From: Zantedeschia hybrid cultivar
Taxonomy: Eukaryota; Streptophyta; Magnoliopsida; Alismatales; Araceae
DNA: 64,000 nucleotides
Direction: 5' to 3'
Assembly: GCA_030544215.1 (NCBI GenBank)
Contig: JARZZO010000008.1
Coordinates: forward strand, 16,363,114 to 16,427,113
Below, piece by piece: positions 31,650 to 43,222 of the stretch (position 1 is its first letter; the number at the start of each line of letters is the position of its first letter). The position numbers and the translations under genes were made by a program. The notes under the pieces are model-generated. The model did not search any database. It was given only the letters and a program-made list of their open reading frames with translations, and had not been told where the DNA came from.

Positions 31650-32640
31650 TCAAATAATCGATTAAAAGAATAAAATAAGTAAGTAATCGAAGTTAAGCTA
31701 GGAAGGTAATCGACTTTTTATAATTGAAGTTAAAGTTAAGGCACCGATCAATTAAACAAGATAGTAGATAATCAATTAAGATAAGTCCACTAATTGGAGT
31801 CAAAACAAGACAGAAAAATCGACTAAATAAAAGAGTTGAAATAGATTAACATAAGGAAGTAATTGATTAGAAGAATAATAATAGATAATCAATATGACTA
31901 AGCTAAGTAATTGAAGCAAGATATAACTGTTAAATCAAAGTCAAGATAACTCATGAAATTGATTAATCGAAGGACTCCTAATCGATCAAAAGAAGAATTC
32001 ACAATTGATTAAAGGAGGAGTAATTATGTAATCGATCCAAGTGAAAAGATATAATCGATTAGCCGAACAAACTTGTAATCTATTGACAGAGTAACCTAAG
32101 TGATCGGTTAACAAGAACAATTTGTAATTGATTAAGAAGGATAGCTCATGATCGGTTAAAAGGCAAAGACTGAGAATCAATTAAATATATAACATGTAAT
32201 CGATAACTTGAGCTTGTAATCGATTAGTTGAAATAACGTATAATCGATTAACAAGGATGATATGTAGTCAATTAACAGAACAACCTATAATTGATTAGCA
32301 GAACGAAGTGTAATCGATTAATAAGAGCGGAAATGATCGATTAATCTAAAAACGTGTAATTGATTTAAGGGATAACTAGTAATCGATAATCAAACTGATT
32401 AACAAAACAAGTTGTAATCGATTAACTAAGTGAACTGATGATCTATATGAAATCGATTGACTAAAGGCATCGTAATCGATTAACTATAGACCCCGCAATC
32501 AATAGATTTAATACGTGTAATCGATGGTTGAGAACCCAATAATCGATTAAATAAGCTATAAACTTAATCAGTATACTGCCTGACGAATAATCAATAACTT
32601 AAATTTTGTGCAATCGATTATATAGCTGAAATTTGAAGGT
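31650..32640. repeat. Degenerate array of the TAATCGATTA palindrome
   Basis: At least eight exact TAATCGATTA copies (for example near 31657, 32052, 32218, 32243, 32312, 32416, 32472 and 32532) and more than a dozen one- or two-base variants, spaced about 25-50 bases apart. The sequence between copies varies far more than the core. It lies inside the solo LTR. Confidence 0.85.
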
Positions 32641-34540
32641 ATATGTTAACTCTAACGGAGATTTAAACAGTAAAATATAGATGATGTAAACTTAGCATGT
32701 ACTGACAAGATTATGTGAGATGGTTTCATTGACTTTTATTGGATTTTCTGACTTGTTAAATGGGTATGCTTGGCACTTGGTGTCCCAATTAGTACAAGTG
32801 ACATGAACTTACATTTGACAAGGGTTCTAGTGATACTTATAGGCTTTCTTAGTGGAGTTGTCTACATTCTTACCTTGGTTAAGTTGGAAGTTTTTTGCCA
32901 AGGCTAAGAGAGATTGTGAGTCTCTGAGCTCGAATAGCTGCAGGGTTAGATCTTCTCGGCGCTTTTTGAGATTTTACTTGTTTCAAGGCAGGTGCATGAT
33001 AAACTATTCATGTTATTTACTTATGTATATTATTTTAAATATGTTTTAACTAATTTGAGATGTGTAAAATTGACATGTGTGAAGATTTAACTTCTAATTT
33101 GATAACAATTATATTAAACATATCACAATACAAAGTTACAGTAAACTACGTGTATTTTTGAGTTTTTTGTTATGAACTAGTAGCATATCATAATTCTAAT
33201 AATTAAACTGCCATGCAATTATTTTGTAGAAGTTTTCTTCTCATCTGTTTTAGAAAGCTGTGATAACTGTAGTATTGTTTGAACTTTAAAAACATATAAT
33301 TACGTAGACAATGCCATCTTAAGGTGATATGTATGGATGAATCCACAATAATTGTCTGATGTGGTAGTAGTCATATGTGTGGCTTGATGGACAACATGTA
33401 TATAATCTTCAATCCTAACTAGTTGTATCAAAATCATGGCATTACAATCGTCTATATGCCGACACGTTATGTTGTAGTTTAGACATTTGTCCAAATACTT
33501 AAAACTTAATAAATATGGTATGAATGTGATCCCCTAGACATGATTTGGTCTGCTGGGATGATATGTGTGGTTGCATGTGTAACAGGTTTATGAGATGTAA
33601 AGATTCCTCTACGAAAGATAGAAAACTTAATGTAAGAATTGAGCTTATTTAATTTTAGATAATTTTAAAACTTTGTACTACTTATCTGTAACGACCCGCC
33701 ACCCTATAATCGGAAACCCGATTACTAAATGGGTATTGGATCATTAACTACGGTCTCACACCCGGATCTCATACACACGTTTGGAGTAAGCGTTAAACAA
33801 GGCTAAATATAACATTCACACGGACTTCAAGGAAATTACAAGTGCGTAGGAAGGAAATTAACAATGTCCGTACATAGTCCAACAATAATTACATGGTCTA
33901 AAGAATTAAATAAGTACAGGCAGAAGTAAAGTACAACAACATCGAGGCATACCTCAGAATTGAGACAGCTGCTGGTCCGCACACCAAGGAGAACAGCACA
34001 CGCCGCCACTCGCCAAGAAGTCCACACCTAAAACCGCAGGGAGTGAGCCACACCAGAATTGGGCTCAATAGGGATCATCCGATCCCCCCGCCTCCAACTC
34101 ACACACCCACGAGTAATATAATACAGAACGAAGGCAATTAAGTAAAGCAGTAACACAATTCCTAAATTTCGATATAAAACACATACATTCGAGATATAAC
34201 ATGCACAACGCTGAAACCATTCTACCAGGGAGCCTACAACCAGTGTCTCGGCAAAACACGCCAACCACACAGCCGAACGCGGAAAACACCGACCCGCTGA
34301 GACCAAACAGTAATCCCTCGGATAGCATGCTAGCTACTCCGGCCCAACTGGCTCTAGGTAGTTACTACTTCCCTCAGCACGAGTGACACTTCACAGGTAT
34401 CACTCCTACACCGGTACTAGCTAACCTCGGAGTACACCAGGTGACCCTCTCTCTAGGCGTCACCCCACCACTGCTCCCACTGGCGCTGTGTCCCACCCAC
34501 ACCGACACAGGGTGTCAAGCGCTACAACTGTCACTCTAGG

Positions 34541-34638
34541 TCCATGGTCGCACGAAACACAACACAGTACGATCCGGTCACGTAAGAAGTCCACGGTCAC
34601 ACGAAACACAACATAGTGCGATCCGGTCACGTAAGAAT
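34541..34638. repeat. 49-bp tandem duplication
   Basis: Two adjacent copies (34541-34589 and 34590-34638) with the core CACGAAACACAACA and GATCCGGTCACGTAAGAA. They differ at about five positions. Confidence 0.9.
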
Positions 34639-34733
34639 CCTTATCCTCGAGTATGATTTAAAGGATGCATTTGACTGAACTATCTAACAGTGTAAACACA
34701 TATTAATAACATGAATTAATGTGATTTTGTCTT

Positions 34734-35947
34734 GAATCACGTCGCCCAAAGCCGACGCCATTCAAACCTCCTAAACTGGTTCATGAAATTTCGGCCTCAG
34801 AACATGGCCTAAAAGGCGTCGTGCCTAGTCGACGTCTTTAAAAAACGCGTCGTTGTCCCTAGTCGCCGGAGAGCGACATAAACAAAGACAGACTACGGTT
34901 AATTCATCTAAAACGCGTCGTCATGGGAAGCCGCCATTTGAAAGGCGTCGCTATCCCTGGACGCTATTCAACACGGAAATCTATTCTAACAGAAATCGCT
35001 TCTGGGACATCTCTGCCTAAATGACGTCGTCCTAGGAAGCCGCCATTTGAAATGGCGTCGTCCTAGCGCGACGTCATTTAGCGCCAGAACCTGGTTTCTG
35101 CATTCGACCCGAGGGTCTCCTTTAACCCCAATTTCACCCCAAAAATACCCAAGAGGGGGAAAACGAAGAGGGAAACCAAACCACCACATGAAACCCATAA
35201 ATCCTCATTCATAGAAATCACAATTCCCATCAAGAAAGCCCCTTAACATACTCATTCTACCAAAAAAAAAACCCATACACGCATCATGCTTCACAACGGG
35301 AAACACGGATGAAACAAATACAATACATGTAAGGTTTGTTCCCCTAGCGGTTACTTGAACTTCTTCTGGCTCCGTGCCGCCGTATCGCAGACCGCCGCCG
35401 GTACCTCCGAGGACGTCGTCACTCCGCCGAGACGTCGGCCGCCGCTCGGAGAATGAAGCGCCGCGAAGGAAGTGGTGGTGGTAGTGGTGAGAGGTAGAGA
35501 GGTATTGGAGTGGTAGAAGAGGAAGAAAAGGAAGGGAAGGGAAAAGAGGAATCGGAGGGGGCGGAGTGAGGGAAGAGAGAGAATGAGAGAGAGAAAATGA
35601 GGGAAATGAGAGAAGGCTCGCGGGGTCAATCTGAAACAAGGTAAAACGTGTCGTGCGAGACAGACGCCTATCAAACGACAGGACGGGCCGTACCGTCAGA
35701 GACTCTAAAATGCGTCGTCCATCAAAGATGCCGTTCAGACGACAAGATCGGCGTCGTACACTGACAACTCAGGGTCCTACTCTGAATGGCGTTGTCCAAT
35801 AAAGACGCCGTTCAGATGACACGACAGGGCCCCTACCTTGGCGGCCCGAAGCCCGCCCACGTGGCACAACAGCAACCTAGCTAAATGGCGTCCACCTAGT
35901 AAGACGCCGTTCAAAAGGCGTTGTGCATCCTAGACGTCATTTAGAGG
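34734..35947. repeat. Twelve dispersed GCGTC-GACGC dyads in the nested solo LTR
   Basis: Each is about 30 bases: an arm like AAANGCGTC, a variable 9-13 base loop, and an arm like GACGCCNTTCA. Approximate positions: 34734, 34811, 34843, 34909, 34940, 35018, 35049, 35641, 35704, 35783, 35882 and 35914. Several sit back to back. The same motif fills the LTRs, leader and introns of the inner Tat element. Confidence 0.85.
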
Positions 35948-36524
35948 GCACTCCCTAGACCCATTAGAGTCCAAACCAAGAGATCCAACCCAGAAACTGA
36001 CCCAATAACTGGATCCGAAACCTCAGTTCTTACATTTATCCTTGAATCATGCAATCTGTATGCGTATAATGTGTGAGGATTTTACTATGATAACATGAAA
36101 ATTGTAAGGTTAATTATATGTATGTATGTATTGGTTTTGGTACCCGCTGAATTTTACACTCACACAAGTTAGTAGGCTATATTTTCAAATGATTCCAGTC
36201 GGTGTCAGAGTGACTACTAATTGGAATTTTGGAAGGAGCTATGCATAAAATTTTTGCAGATCTAGAAAATAGGTTTATCTTGTATACCTTCAGATTTTTG
36301 TTGTATGTGTAGTTATACTTTAGACTGTTATTTGGATCTTGGCATGTAATTAACTTTCAGACTTTAGTTTGTAGTAGTCATGTAATTAAACATGTTTTAA
36401 TCAAGAGTGGATATGGTATGGCTATATGGTATATTTTGGTTACGTATGAATAATTTGGCATGGTAATACTTGTAGGCTTCTCAAAACCACAACTTAAGTG
36501 TGTGTTAATTTGTGGGTCGCCACA

Positions 36525-37263
36525 TAAGGTGCTTTGGTTCTCCAACGTTCACAGCATGCATTAATGCATCTAATGAAAAATGGCATTAGACATCTTATGT
36601 TGAATGCAAAAGTCGGGATTTGGCACTGGTTAATGAATATGATTTTTTGTTGACTGAGGTTTGTACGACTACCAAATAAGCAGTTGTATCATCTTTTCCC
36701 GAAAACATTTTCCTAACTGTCTTTTTACGAGCTATCAAACAATTGTAACTCTTTTCTTATCTTGGTTTGGATGTGGTTCTCTCACTTCATCTTGGTTTAT
36801 GCTTTCCACAATTGTAACTCTTTTCTTATCTTTCTCTTGTAGGCTTAAGCTTATCACGTCTAATGGAATGGGTGATTAGCCATGTCAGCTCTAGGTCAGT
36901 CATATCTACTTGATGAAACCTAATCTAGGTAAGGTCGATGGCTCCCACTCTCTCTCAAATATTTATGGCCATGCAAGTCATGTCATTTAGCAGCCAAGTC
37001 AAATCTTGATGTCAACAAATTATAATCAGATGATATTCAAACCAAATACAATTATTGTCGGAATATGGTGAACTTTTGTTGATGCTAATTTCTAATATGT
37101 CCTTTTGGTTACGATATTACTTTTGATATACATCAATTTTGACTCGAGGCCTAATTTATAACAATTTAACATAGATTCTTTACTATATTAAATCCTCTAT
37201 AGTAACAAATTCATCTAATATATGAATAACAAAATTGTATTACATAATTAAGCACCTATAGAC
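36525..37263. other. Intergenic, nothing recognised
   Basis: AT-rich sequence between the solo LTR and the Copia-type LTR. An imperfect duplication of ACTCTTTTCTTATCTT occurs near 36748 and 36817. No supported gene on either strand. Confidence 0.5.
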
Positions 37264-38706
37264 TGTAAGGATCCGAGTGGGACGACGAATAAAGTAGTGA
37301 AAACAAAGAACAAAAAATAAAATCCCGTCGTTCTCGATCCATTTCGATAAAACTATAGTAATACGAATATCACCGTATGCGGATTCGAATCCGCGTTCGA
37401 ATAGTTCAGACGAAGCGATATTGCTAGCTGCACAAGTGTCCGACTTCCATCAGTATCCATGTTATCCTCCTCGTAATGGTTTTTCTTCACTCTCTCATCC
37501 GGTTTTGTGAGCTTGGCAACATGTCCTCTTCACGATGGTGCTTGCGGAGTGTGGGCAGAGCTCTCGACGATTGGGAAGTGAAAGCAGCAGAGCAGAACAA
37601 AAGAGGGCGCCCTATATGGGGTGCAAGGCTCAGAGAGAGAGGGGGGGGGGGTAAGTGACTCTGGGGGAAACTCTGTTGCGTGGCCTAGAGCTCCCACTCA
37701 ACGTTTATTTATATTAAGCCGGTATCACTTTTTACAAAAGTCTCCGAATTAGTATAAAAATTTACTTAAGTACCATCAGTTGAGAATCTATGTACGTGTG
37801 ACCCTACAGGCCCAAGTACTAGTCCGGGTTTCCGATTAAGTTAGATGTCAAGCAACACCGCATGATTACAGAAAATAATGAGGTTCAACAACTATCTCGG
37901 AGAACCTATTCGTCAACAGTTTTTGCGTGGCTATAATCTTTCATTCGTACAATGCTCTCAAATCAATCTAGGATATGATCAACTGTCAAAGTCTATCCGA
38001 TTAACTTATTTGGGTTAGATGCTACTGTACTATATTAGAAAAGTTTTTGATACATTGTCTGTTCTGGCCAAAGACTCCCGCGCATCACTCCCAGAACATT
38101 CTCTCTCTAATTAATGAGAGCGAACAATCTCGTATTGAACACAAGCACCTTCGAAGGTATTCAGTTGAATCCAATCACTTGATTAATTAGAACCCCATAG
38201 TTAGAGATCTGTGAGCCAATATCAAAGCCAAGAAGTCCACCGACAAGGTGTCTTTGGTGTCTTAGGTTCAGAAACCAACCACACAATTATGACATTGAAT
38301 CAAGCTGGTTGACAGCTAGGTAAATTACCATCCAACAATTCAAGTTGGATTAGTTCAGTTAACTCATTTTACAATGCGCACTGGTGTGATTGCCTTAGTG
38401 TCTCTACACATATGACTATGAGATCGTTCACTTTCATTATATGAGCAAGCATAACATATATCAGTTTATCCGGATATAAGATATCATATATCTAATATCC
38501 TATGACTAGGAACAATTTAGGAATTATGGTCAGGAATATTGGTCTCATAATAGTAATCTCATTATGATTTAATACTCCCCACATAGTTCTAAGGACTTCA
38601 TTATGTGCAATAAATTAAACTCCAATCAATATAATAAATTAATTGTCATTTATTAATGAGTACTTAGGCACCATATGATTGACTTTGAAGACACTTATTT
38701 TCAACA
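37264..38706 (-). mobile_element. 3' LTR of a truncated Copia-type retrotransposon
   Basis: On the - strand it starts TGTTGAAAATAAG and ends CGGATCCTTACA. Directly upstream on that strand is CAAGTGGGAGAA, the classic Copia polypurine tract, and before it a pol remnant. It resembles the solo LTR at 50685-52237 in order of motifs (ATAATGAAGTCC, TCCTAGTC, TCCGGATA, GAGACACTAAGGC), so both belong to related families. The 5' half of the element is missing. Confidence 0.75.
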
Positions 38707-39190
38707 TTCTCCCACTTGAACTAAAGACAATCACCTTTATTGTTTGATCTACATCAAACCTTGGTGATGCTCATAGGTAGTCTGAGAGTAAGGCTTAGTC
38801 AGTGTATCTACTATATTATCTTTAGATGGAACGTTGTCCATTACGATATCTCCTCTAAAATTGATCTATCTGATCAGGTGAAAATGCCTTAGAAGATGTT
38901 ACGACTTCTGATGAGACCGCGCGTCTGTCACTTATATGATCATCTTATTGTGTGCATAATAGCAGGACTCGATCAGAGGTGTTTAGAACTACTCCTAATT
39001 CAGTGATGAATTCCTTCATCTACACCGTTTCAGCAACAATGTACTTCATTTCTGTCATCAAGTCTGTAGTGATTCCTTATTTAAAACTCTTTCATTCCAA
39101 TGCACCTCTATCGAAGGTGAAGACAAAATCTAATATTGATTTGCCCTCAACCGGTTCAGATTTGAAGTAATAATAACATGACTAGGTCAC
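38707..39190 (-). pseudogene. Remnant of Copia pol (RNase H C-terminus)
   Basis: Reading the - strand gives pieces typical of the end of Copia RNase H: EMKYIVAETV, FITELGVVLN, then in another frame VPSKDNIVDTLTKPYSQ followed by a stop just before the polypurine tract. Stops and frameshifts separate the pieces, so it is dead. The similarity fades after about 39190. Confidence 0.7.
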
Positions 39191-39791
39191 GTTCAAGTTT
39201 CATCTCTTGCCTTCGACCATGGCAATAATCTCGAGGTCAAGCAACAAATCTGCCTCTAACAATTGGAACTTGGAAGTTCTCTCCCTTAGTCTTCGCCCTT
39301 GATCTATTTGCTCCTAGGGCATAGGTCTGCCTAGCCAACTGATTGCCACCCTCTTGTTGGTCCACCGCCTTGATCGCCCATTGCTTCCCACCAATTGGTT
39401 GTTGCCTTTCATGCATTGATAGCCACTTTTCAGCCATCAATCGTTCTTATCTTCTTCTCTCACCTTTGTAGGATGGGCCTCGCTCTTTCTCCTCTTTTTG
39501 AAGTTGTTTCAACAACAATAGTCAAAGTAGAGGGAGAAGACAGTATAGCTCTGCTCCACTGCATAACACCGGCGAAGAGGACCAAGTCTATAGTAACATG
39601 GCGAAGTGGGGCATTCGAGACATGTTGCTGCGGGTGCCAATGGCCTTGCCAGTGTATACAAGTGTTTGGATTAGTGACTCTCATGGGGAAGTGGGGTGGG
39701 GGGGAGTGGGGGGGCGCGCATGGTGAACCAATAGTGATACCATCTTTGTGACGAGAAGCTAGTAGCTCTTGTGTCCATAGAGGAGAGAGAG
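39191..39791. other. Intergenic, nothing recognised
   Basis: Overlapping ORFs of 67-126 codons occur on both strands but none shows a domain or a credible start context. It may include more of the decayed Copia element. Confidence 0.4.
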
Positions 39792-39973
39792 CAGGGGCAG
39801 AACCGAAGGGGGGGGAGGGGCATGGGCCCCCTTGCCCCATTAAAAATTTTATTGTGTTTATATATTTTGTATCTATATAGGAGACTTTTTATACTTGATT
39901 TTTTTAACTTGACCCCCTAAAAAAATCTCCTTAGTTTGGCCCCCCTTGTGCAAATTTTCTAGGTCCGCCACTG
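39792..39973. mobile_element. hAT-type MITE with 8-bp target duplication
   Basis: 182 bp with imperfect terminal inverted repeats, CAGGGGCAGAACC and (reverse complement of the right end) CAGTGGCGGACCTAG. AGAGAGAG flanks both sides (39784-39791, 39974-39981), the 8-bp duplication expected of hAT, though in a low-complexity context. It has no coding capacity. Confidence 0.7.
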
Positions 39974-40040
39974 AGAGAGAGGGAACGTTGTTTTGGACAG
40001 GCTGTGGATGGTTGCATGGGAGGTCGATGATCTTGGAGAA

Positions 40041-40430
40041 ATACTTGTTGCATCGCACGCGGGTGCGGTGCAACCCACTCTGCGTGCGGTTTGATCGGAC
40101 GACTGCAGCAGCAATGTTTTTATTTTTATTTTTTTAGGTCGGTCCAATCATGGCCGATACCTTTGATACAGGCCGATCTCTGATCAGAGGACTCAAAAAA
40201 AATCTGAAAATTCAAAACCCAAACCCAATCAACAGTGAGAAAATACTGTTCATCTGCTCAAATTTTGAATTTTTAACTTTTTTTAGTCGTCCGATCGGAG
40301 ATTAGATTATATGGACGTGTAGAGCATGATGGTGGGTACCCAAAAAATTTAAAAAATTCAAAAAAATAAAATTAGGTTACACCACAAGCGGTACAACAAC
40401 TCGGTGCACCGCACGCAGTGCAACAAGTAT
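40041..40430. mobile_element. MITE with CTTGTTGCA terminal inverted repeats
   Basis: About 390 bp. The left end ATACTTGTTGCATCGCACGC pairs with the right end GCACGCAGTGCAACAAGTAT. The ends are GC-rich and the interior is AT-rich with no ORF. Related ends occur near 30715, 56164-56650, 60255 and 62197-62457. Superfamily not assigned. Confidence 0.65.
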
Positions 40431-41740
40431 TAGTCATGATCTTGTAGTTCTATCTCCATGAAATTGTCAAAATTGGACAACGATGTGGTTGTTTATTGGC
40501 ATGGAGGTGAGGTCACGGAAGACGGATGGTCGGGGGATGAGCTCTCAAGGGTGAAGAGGATTTGTTTTGTTGTTTGTGTGATTAGAACAACAAAATTGTA
40601 AATAGTTATGAGCTATAGAAATTCTTCTAAACATAGTTGTAAATGTACCATTGCATCTTTCAAAATTAGAGAAAAATATTAAATGATATAATTTAAGCAA
40701 AATTGCTCCACAGTAAAGTGTTCCCGAGCGCTCTATAACACTATGCTTATTGTAAGATGGGAACAAGTGTAGAAGAGTAAATGATGGCAGGCCCCTTGCT
40801 TTCCCCATTTATTTACATTGAGAAGGGATCTTCTGAGTGCAGTCCAAACAAACCGTTCATTTGGAACTCTTTTCATTCCCAATGAAGGGGATTTTATAAA
40901 ACTCTTTTTCCTCTGTTGTACTTATCTACTCCTCTCCACACTTGCACTTATAGAAACTCATTTACAATTACATTTGCAGATCAATACTGTCTTCACATAA
41001 AAGAAAATCCATAGAGTGATTTCAGAACAGAAATAAATTGCGGTTCTCTAAACTTAATTCAGGCAACTGTACAATAGAGGAAAGATAGTACAAGCAAACT
41101 CGTCAAAAGATCGCAGCTACAGGTAATTTATTCGGGACAGTAAAATCTAGCCTGTAATAACCAGCTTTTGGGGCATATTATAGTCTTTCAAATTTCGAAT
41201 TTACCCAATCACTTCGAACCACTGAAGGCGCCTAAATTAACATGCACCTAAATTCTTGATGATGAGAATTCCACGTCATCATCGAACGTTGCCCTGATGA
41301 AAGACTGACAACTCCCATCATATATAATCGAAGTCTGTATGTGGACCGGCAAATTTAATCAAGCACCGCATCATAATAGAGAACTTCCTAATCCCATCTT
41401 ATCGTAAAAGTTCTTGCTGAAGATGGCAACCACTGTGGACTGGTTCAAAGGGCGTGGGCCTTTAAACCTGATTAAAAACTTTAATCCCCCATTAAATATA
41501 CACTTATTAACCTCCTAGATTAGGGGCAAGAAAACTTCCTCTTGGCTGCCAGGGGTGGGCGTTCATGTGAGAGAGAGAGTTCCATACCAACATTACCATT
41601 AAAGCATGGCTAGCAGAGACCTGTTTGGCAACGTTAGCTGGATTCTGCAACGTGGAAGAGGAACACTATCATGGGTTGTCAAACTTAAATGGATGGAGAG
41701 GCCTTGGGCGTAAAATGTTACCGGGGTGCTTTGTGGTTCA
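40431..41740. other. Intergenic, nothing recognised
   Basis: AT-rich spacer left of the CRF promoter. No supported gene or repeat ends. Confidence 0.5.
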
Positions 41741-42240
41741 AATCGCCCTGACGCTTGTGCCCACCCCAAGGATTTGACCGCATTAGTTTAACGGAACGCC
41801 AGCGTCCCCCCTCACGTGACTCCACCCGCCCCCTTTTCCTCGCCGGGAGCCTTCGCGGACCCCGAGGCGGGCCGGTCCGAGTCACCAGTGGCGCCCCGCC
41901 TCGCGGACCGGGGTGGGGCCGCGCGGCTGGGCGGGTGGCCACGTCACCCGGGGGATGCGGCGGCCGGGGGTGAACCCGCACGCGCAGTAAACCAAGGAGG
42001 GGCGGAGCGATTTTACCGCGATCCCGCGTCTACGTCACCAGATTTTTCTGCTTCCTCGCCGATTAAATATCGGCTGGCGGGCGAGGAGGAAACAGAACAG
42101 GGGCAGGAAGGGAAATTTAATGCGGAAGGGGCGGGGAGCTGGTGAGAAGGAAATAATTAATTTGCGGGCGAGGGAGTCGGGTTTCCCGATTTCGGCTGTT
42201 GGGGGGGATCCTATAATACAGCAGTACAGCCCAGCACCGT
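41741..42240 (+). promoter_or_regulatory. Proximal promoter of the CRF gene
   Basis: GC content rises sharply here compared with the left flank. It contains a perfect G-box CACGTG at 41813-41818 and further ACGT-core sites (CCACGTCA near 41939, TACGTCA near 42031), typical bZIP targets. CCTATAATA near 42210 is a possible TATA element upstream of a (TC)n tract that probably lies in the 5' UTR. The transcription start is not determined. Confidence 0.5.
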
Positions 42241-42258
42241 TTCAGTGTTTCCTACTGC

Positions 42259-42260
<2 letters not shown>

Positions 42261-42286
<26 letters not shown>
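42261..42286 (+). repeat. (CT)n microsatellite in the CRF 5' UTR
   Basis: An uninterrupted CT run, followed by a second short CT run near 42330. CT repeats are common in plant 5' UTRs close to the transcription start. Confidence 0.7.
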
Positions 42287-42291
<5 letters not shown>

Positions 42292-42437
42292 GGGAGCTCT
42301 CCTCCTCTGCGTCCTTCTCGCCATCCCCACCTCTCTCTCTCTGTCTCTCCAGCCAGCAACTTGTCTCTCTTTGTTTTCTCAAGGGGGGCACTCTTCTCAA
42401 TCCACCCTTTGGCACCCTCCTTTTTCAGCTTTATTCC

Positions 42438-42533
42438 ATGCTGCGGAGTGAACAGGGCACTAGTTTTATGAGAAAAGCACGAGGAAGTTTCTTGCCGAAC
42501 CTGTTGCTGGCTGCTGTTGCCGTTGTACACTGA
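42438..42533 (+). CDS. Upstream ORF (31 codons) in the CRF 5' leader
   Basis: ATG at 42438 opens a 31-residue peptide rich in basic then hydrophobic residues (FLPNLLLAAVAVV) that stops at 42533. A second tiny uORF (MAAI, stop) starts at 42543. Both precede the probable intron donor at 42600, so they would remain in the spliced leader. uORFs commonly lower translation of the main ORF; whether this one is real is inference. Confidence 0.4.
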   Translation: MLRSEQGTSFMRKARGSFLPNLLLAAVAVVH

Positions 42534-42599
42534 GCGAAGTACCATGGCAGCAATCTAGCTAAGGGGCTCTCTCTTGCTCTGCTATTTCCCTTGTTGCAG

Positions 42600-43149
42600 G
42601 TAATAAGGCCGTCTATCCTCCTCCTTGCTCCTTCTCTACCATCAAAACTTCTCTTTTTTTTTTTAATCTCTTCCCCCGCTGTTCGTATTCCCCCCTGCTT
42701 GCTTTCTTCTGCTGCTCAGTTCTCTACCCGTCTTCGCCCATCCGTATGAAGTGCTGTGAGGGAGAAGTTTCTATCCATTTTGGTTTCCTGTCTCATATTA
42801 GCGTCTCACAAGTTTTAATGAAACTCCTGTTCCTTGTCTAACGATATTTATGTTCTTCTTACCTATGTGTTATTCTTATGAATCTCCACACCCTCCCTTC
42901 CTTGCGTCGCGGATTCTTATTCTTATTCTCTCTTTTACTTATTTTATTTTTATTTTTCAGCCCCTGTTACTTTTCCTTTATCCCCGTTTTCTCACTTTTT
43001 ATTTTACAAACGAATTTGGTTACCTTTCTCCCCCCTTTCCCTTTTCCAGAGACGTCACTTTTACGCCTTTTATTCCTCCCCCCCACTTAATACGTGCGTC
43101 CGTTTGTCTCCCTCCCTGCTCTTACTACTACTCTCCTTCACTTTTATAG
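42600..43149 (+). other. Probable 5' UTR intron of the CRF gene
   Basis: The donor reads TTGCAG|GTAATA at 42600 and the acceptor CTTTTATAG ends at 43149, after a long pyrimidine-rich region (42850-43140). The interval is T-rich and unlike the GC-rich exon that follows. Leader introns often support expression in plants. The alternative is an unspliced long leader. Confidence 0.55.
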
Positions 43150-43222
43150 GTCGTGGGCTATGAGAATAGCGGCAATCTGAAGATAGAAATATTTCTCGAG
43201 AGGAAGGCCAGCACAAGGAAAC

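Larger units (their letters stand above)
33687..36034 (-). mobile_element. Nested solo LTR rich in GCGTC-GACGC dyads
   Basis: On the - strand it starts TGTAAGAACTGAGG and ends GGCGGGTCGTTACA. It is preceded by TTATC (33682-33686); TTATC also occurs at 36036-36040, one base past the expected end, so a target-site duplication with a 1-base slip is likely. It is about 2.35 kb with no internal region. It has a 49-bp duplication, about twelve dyads, and a CT-rich then GC-rich block at 35350-35640 that resembles a plant 5' UTR on the - strand. Confidence 0.75.
31511..36524 (+). mobile_element. Solo LTR (gypsy-like) interrupted by a second solo LTR
   Basis: It starts TGTAACATCCC and ends GGGTCGCCACA, typical of gypsy LTR ends. 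It is flanked by TAAAG (31506-31510) and TAAGG (36525-36529), a duplication with one mismatch. Removing the nested LTR (33687-36034) leaves about 2.67 kb. No internal region, PBS or ORF accompanies it, so it is a solo LTR left by recombination. Its left half carries the TAATCGATTA array. Confidence 0.75.

Noticed and set aside
35205..35674. Overlapping - strand ORFs of 107-144 codons
   Set aside because: CT-rich and GC-rich low complexity inside a solo LTR; frames contradict each other and no domain is seen. Treated as an untranslated exon-like block instead.
41718..42145. GC-rich ORFs of 72-109 codons upstream of the CRF gene
   Set aside because: They arise from GC-rich promoter sequence and overlap on both strands.
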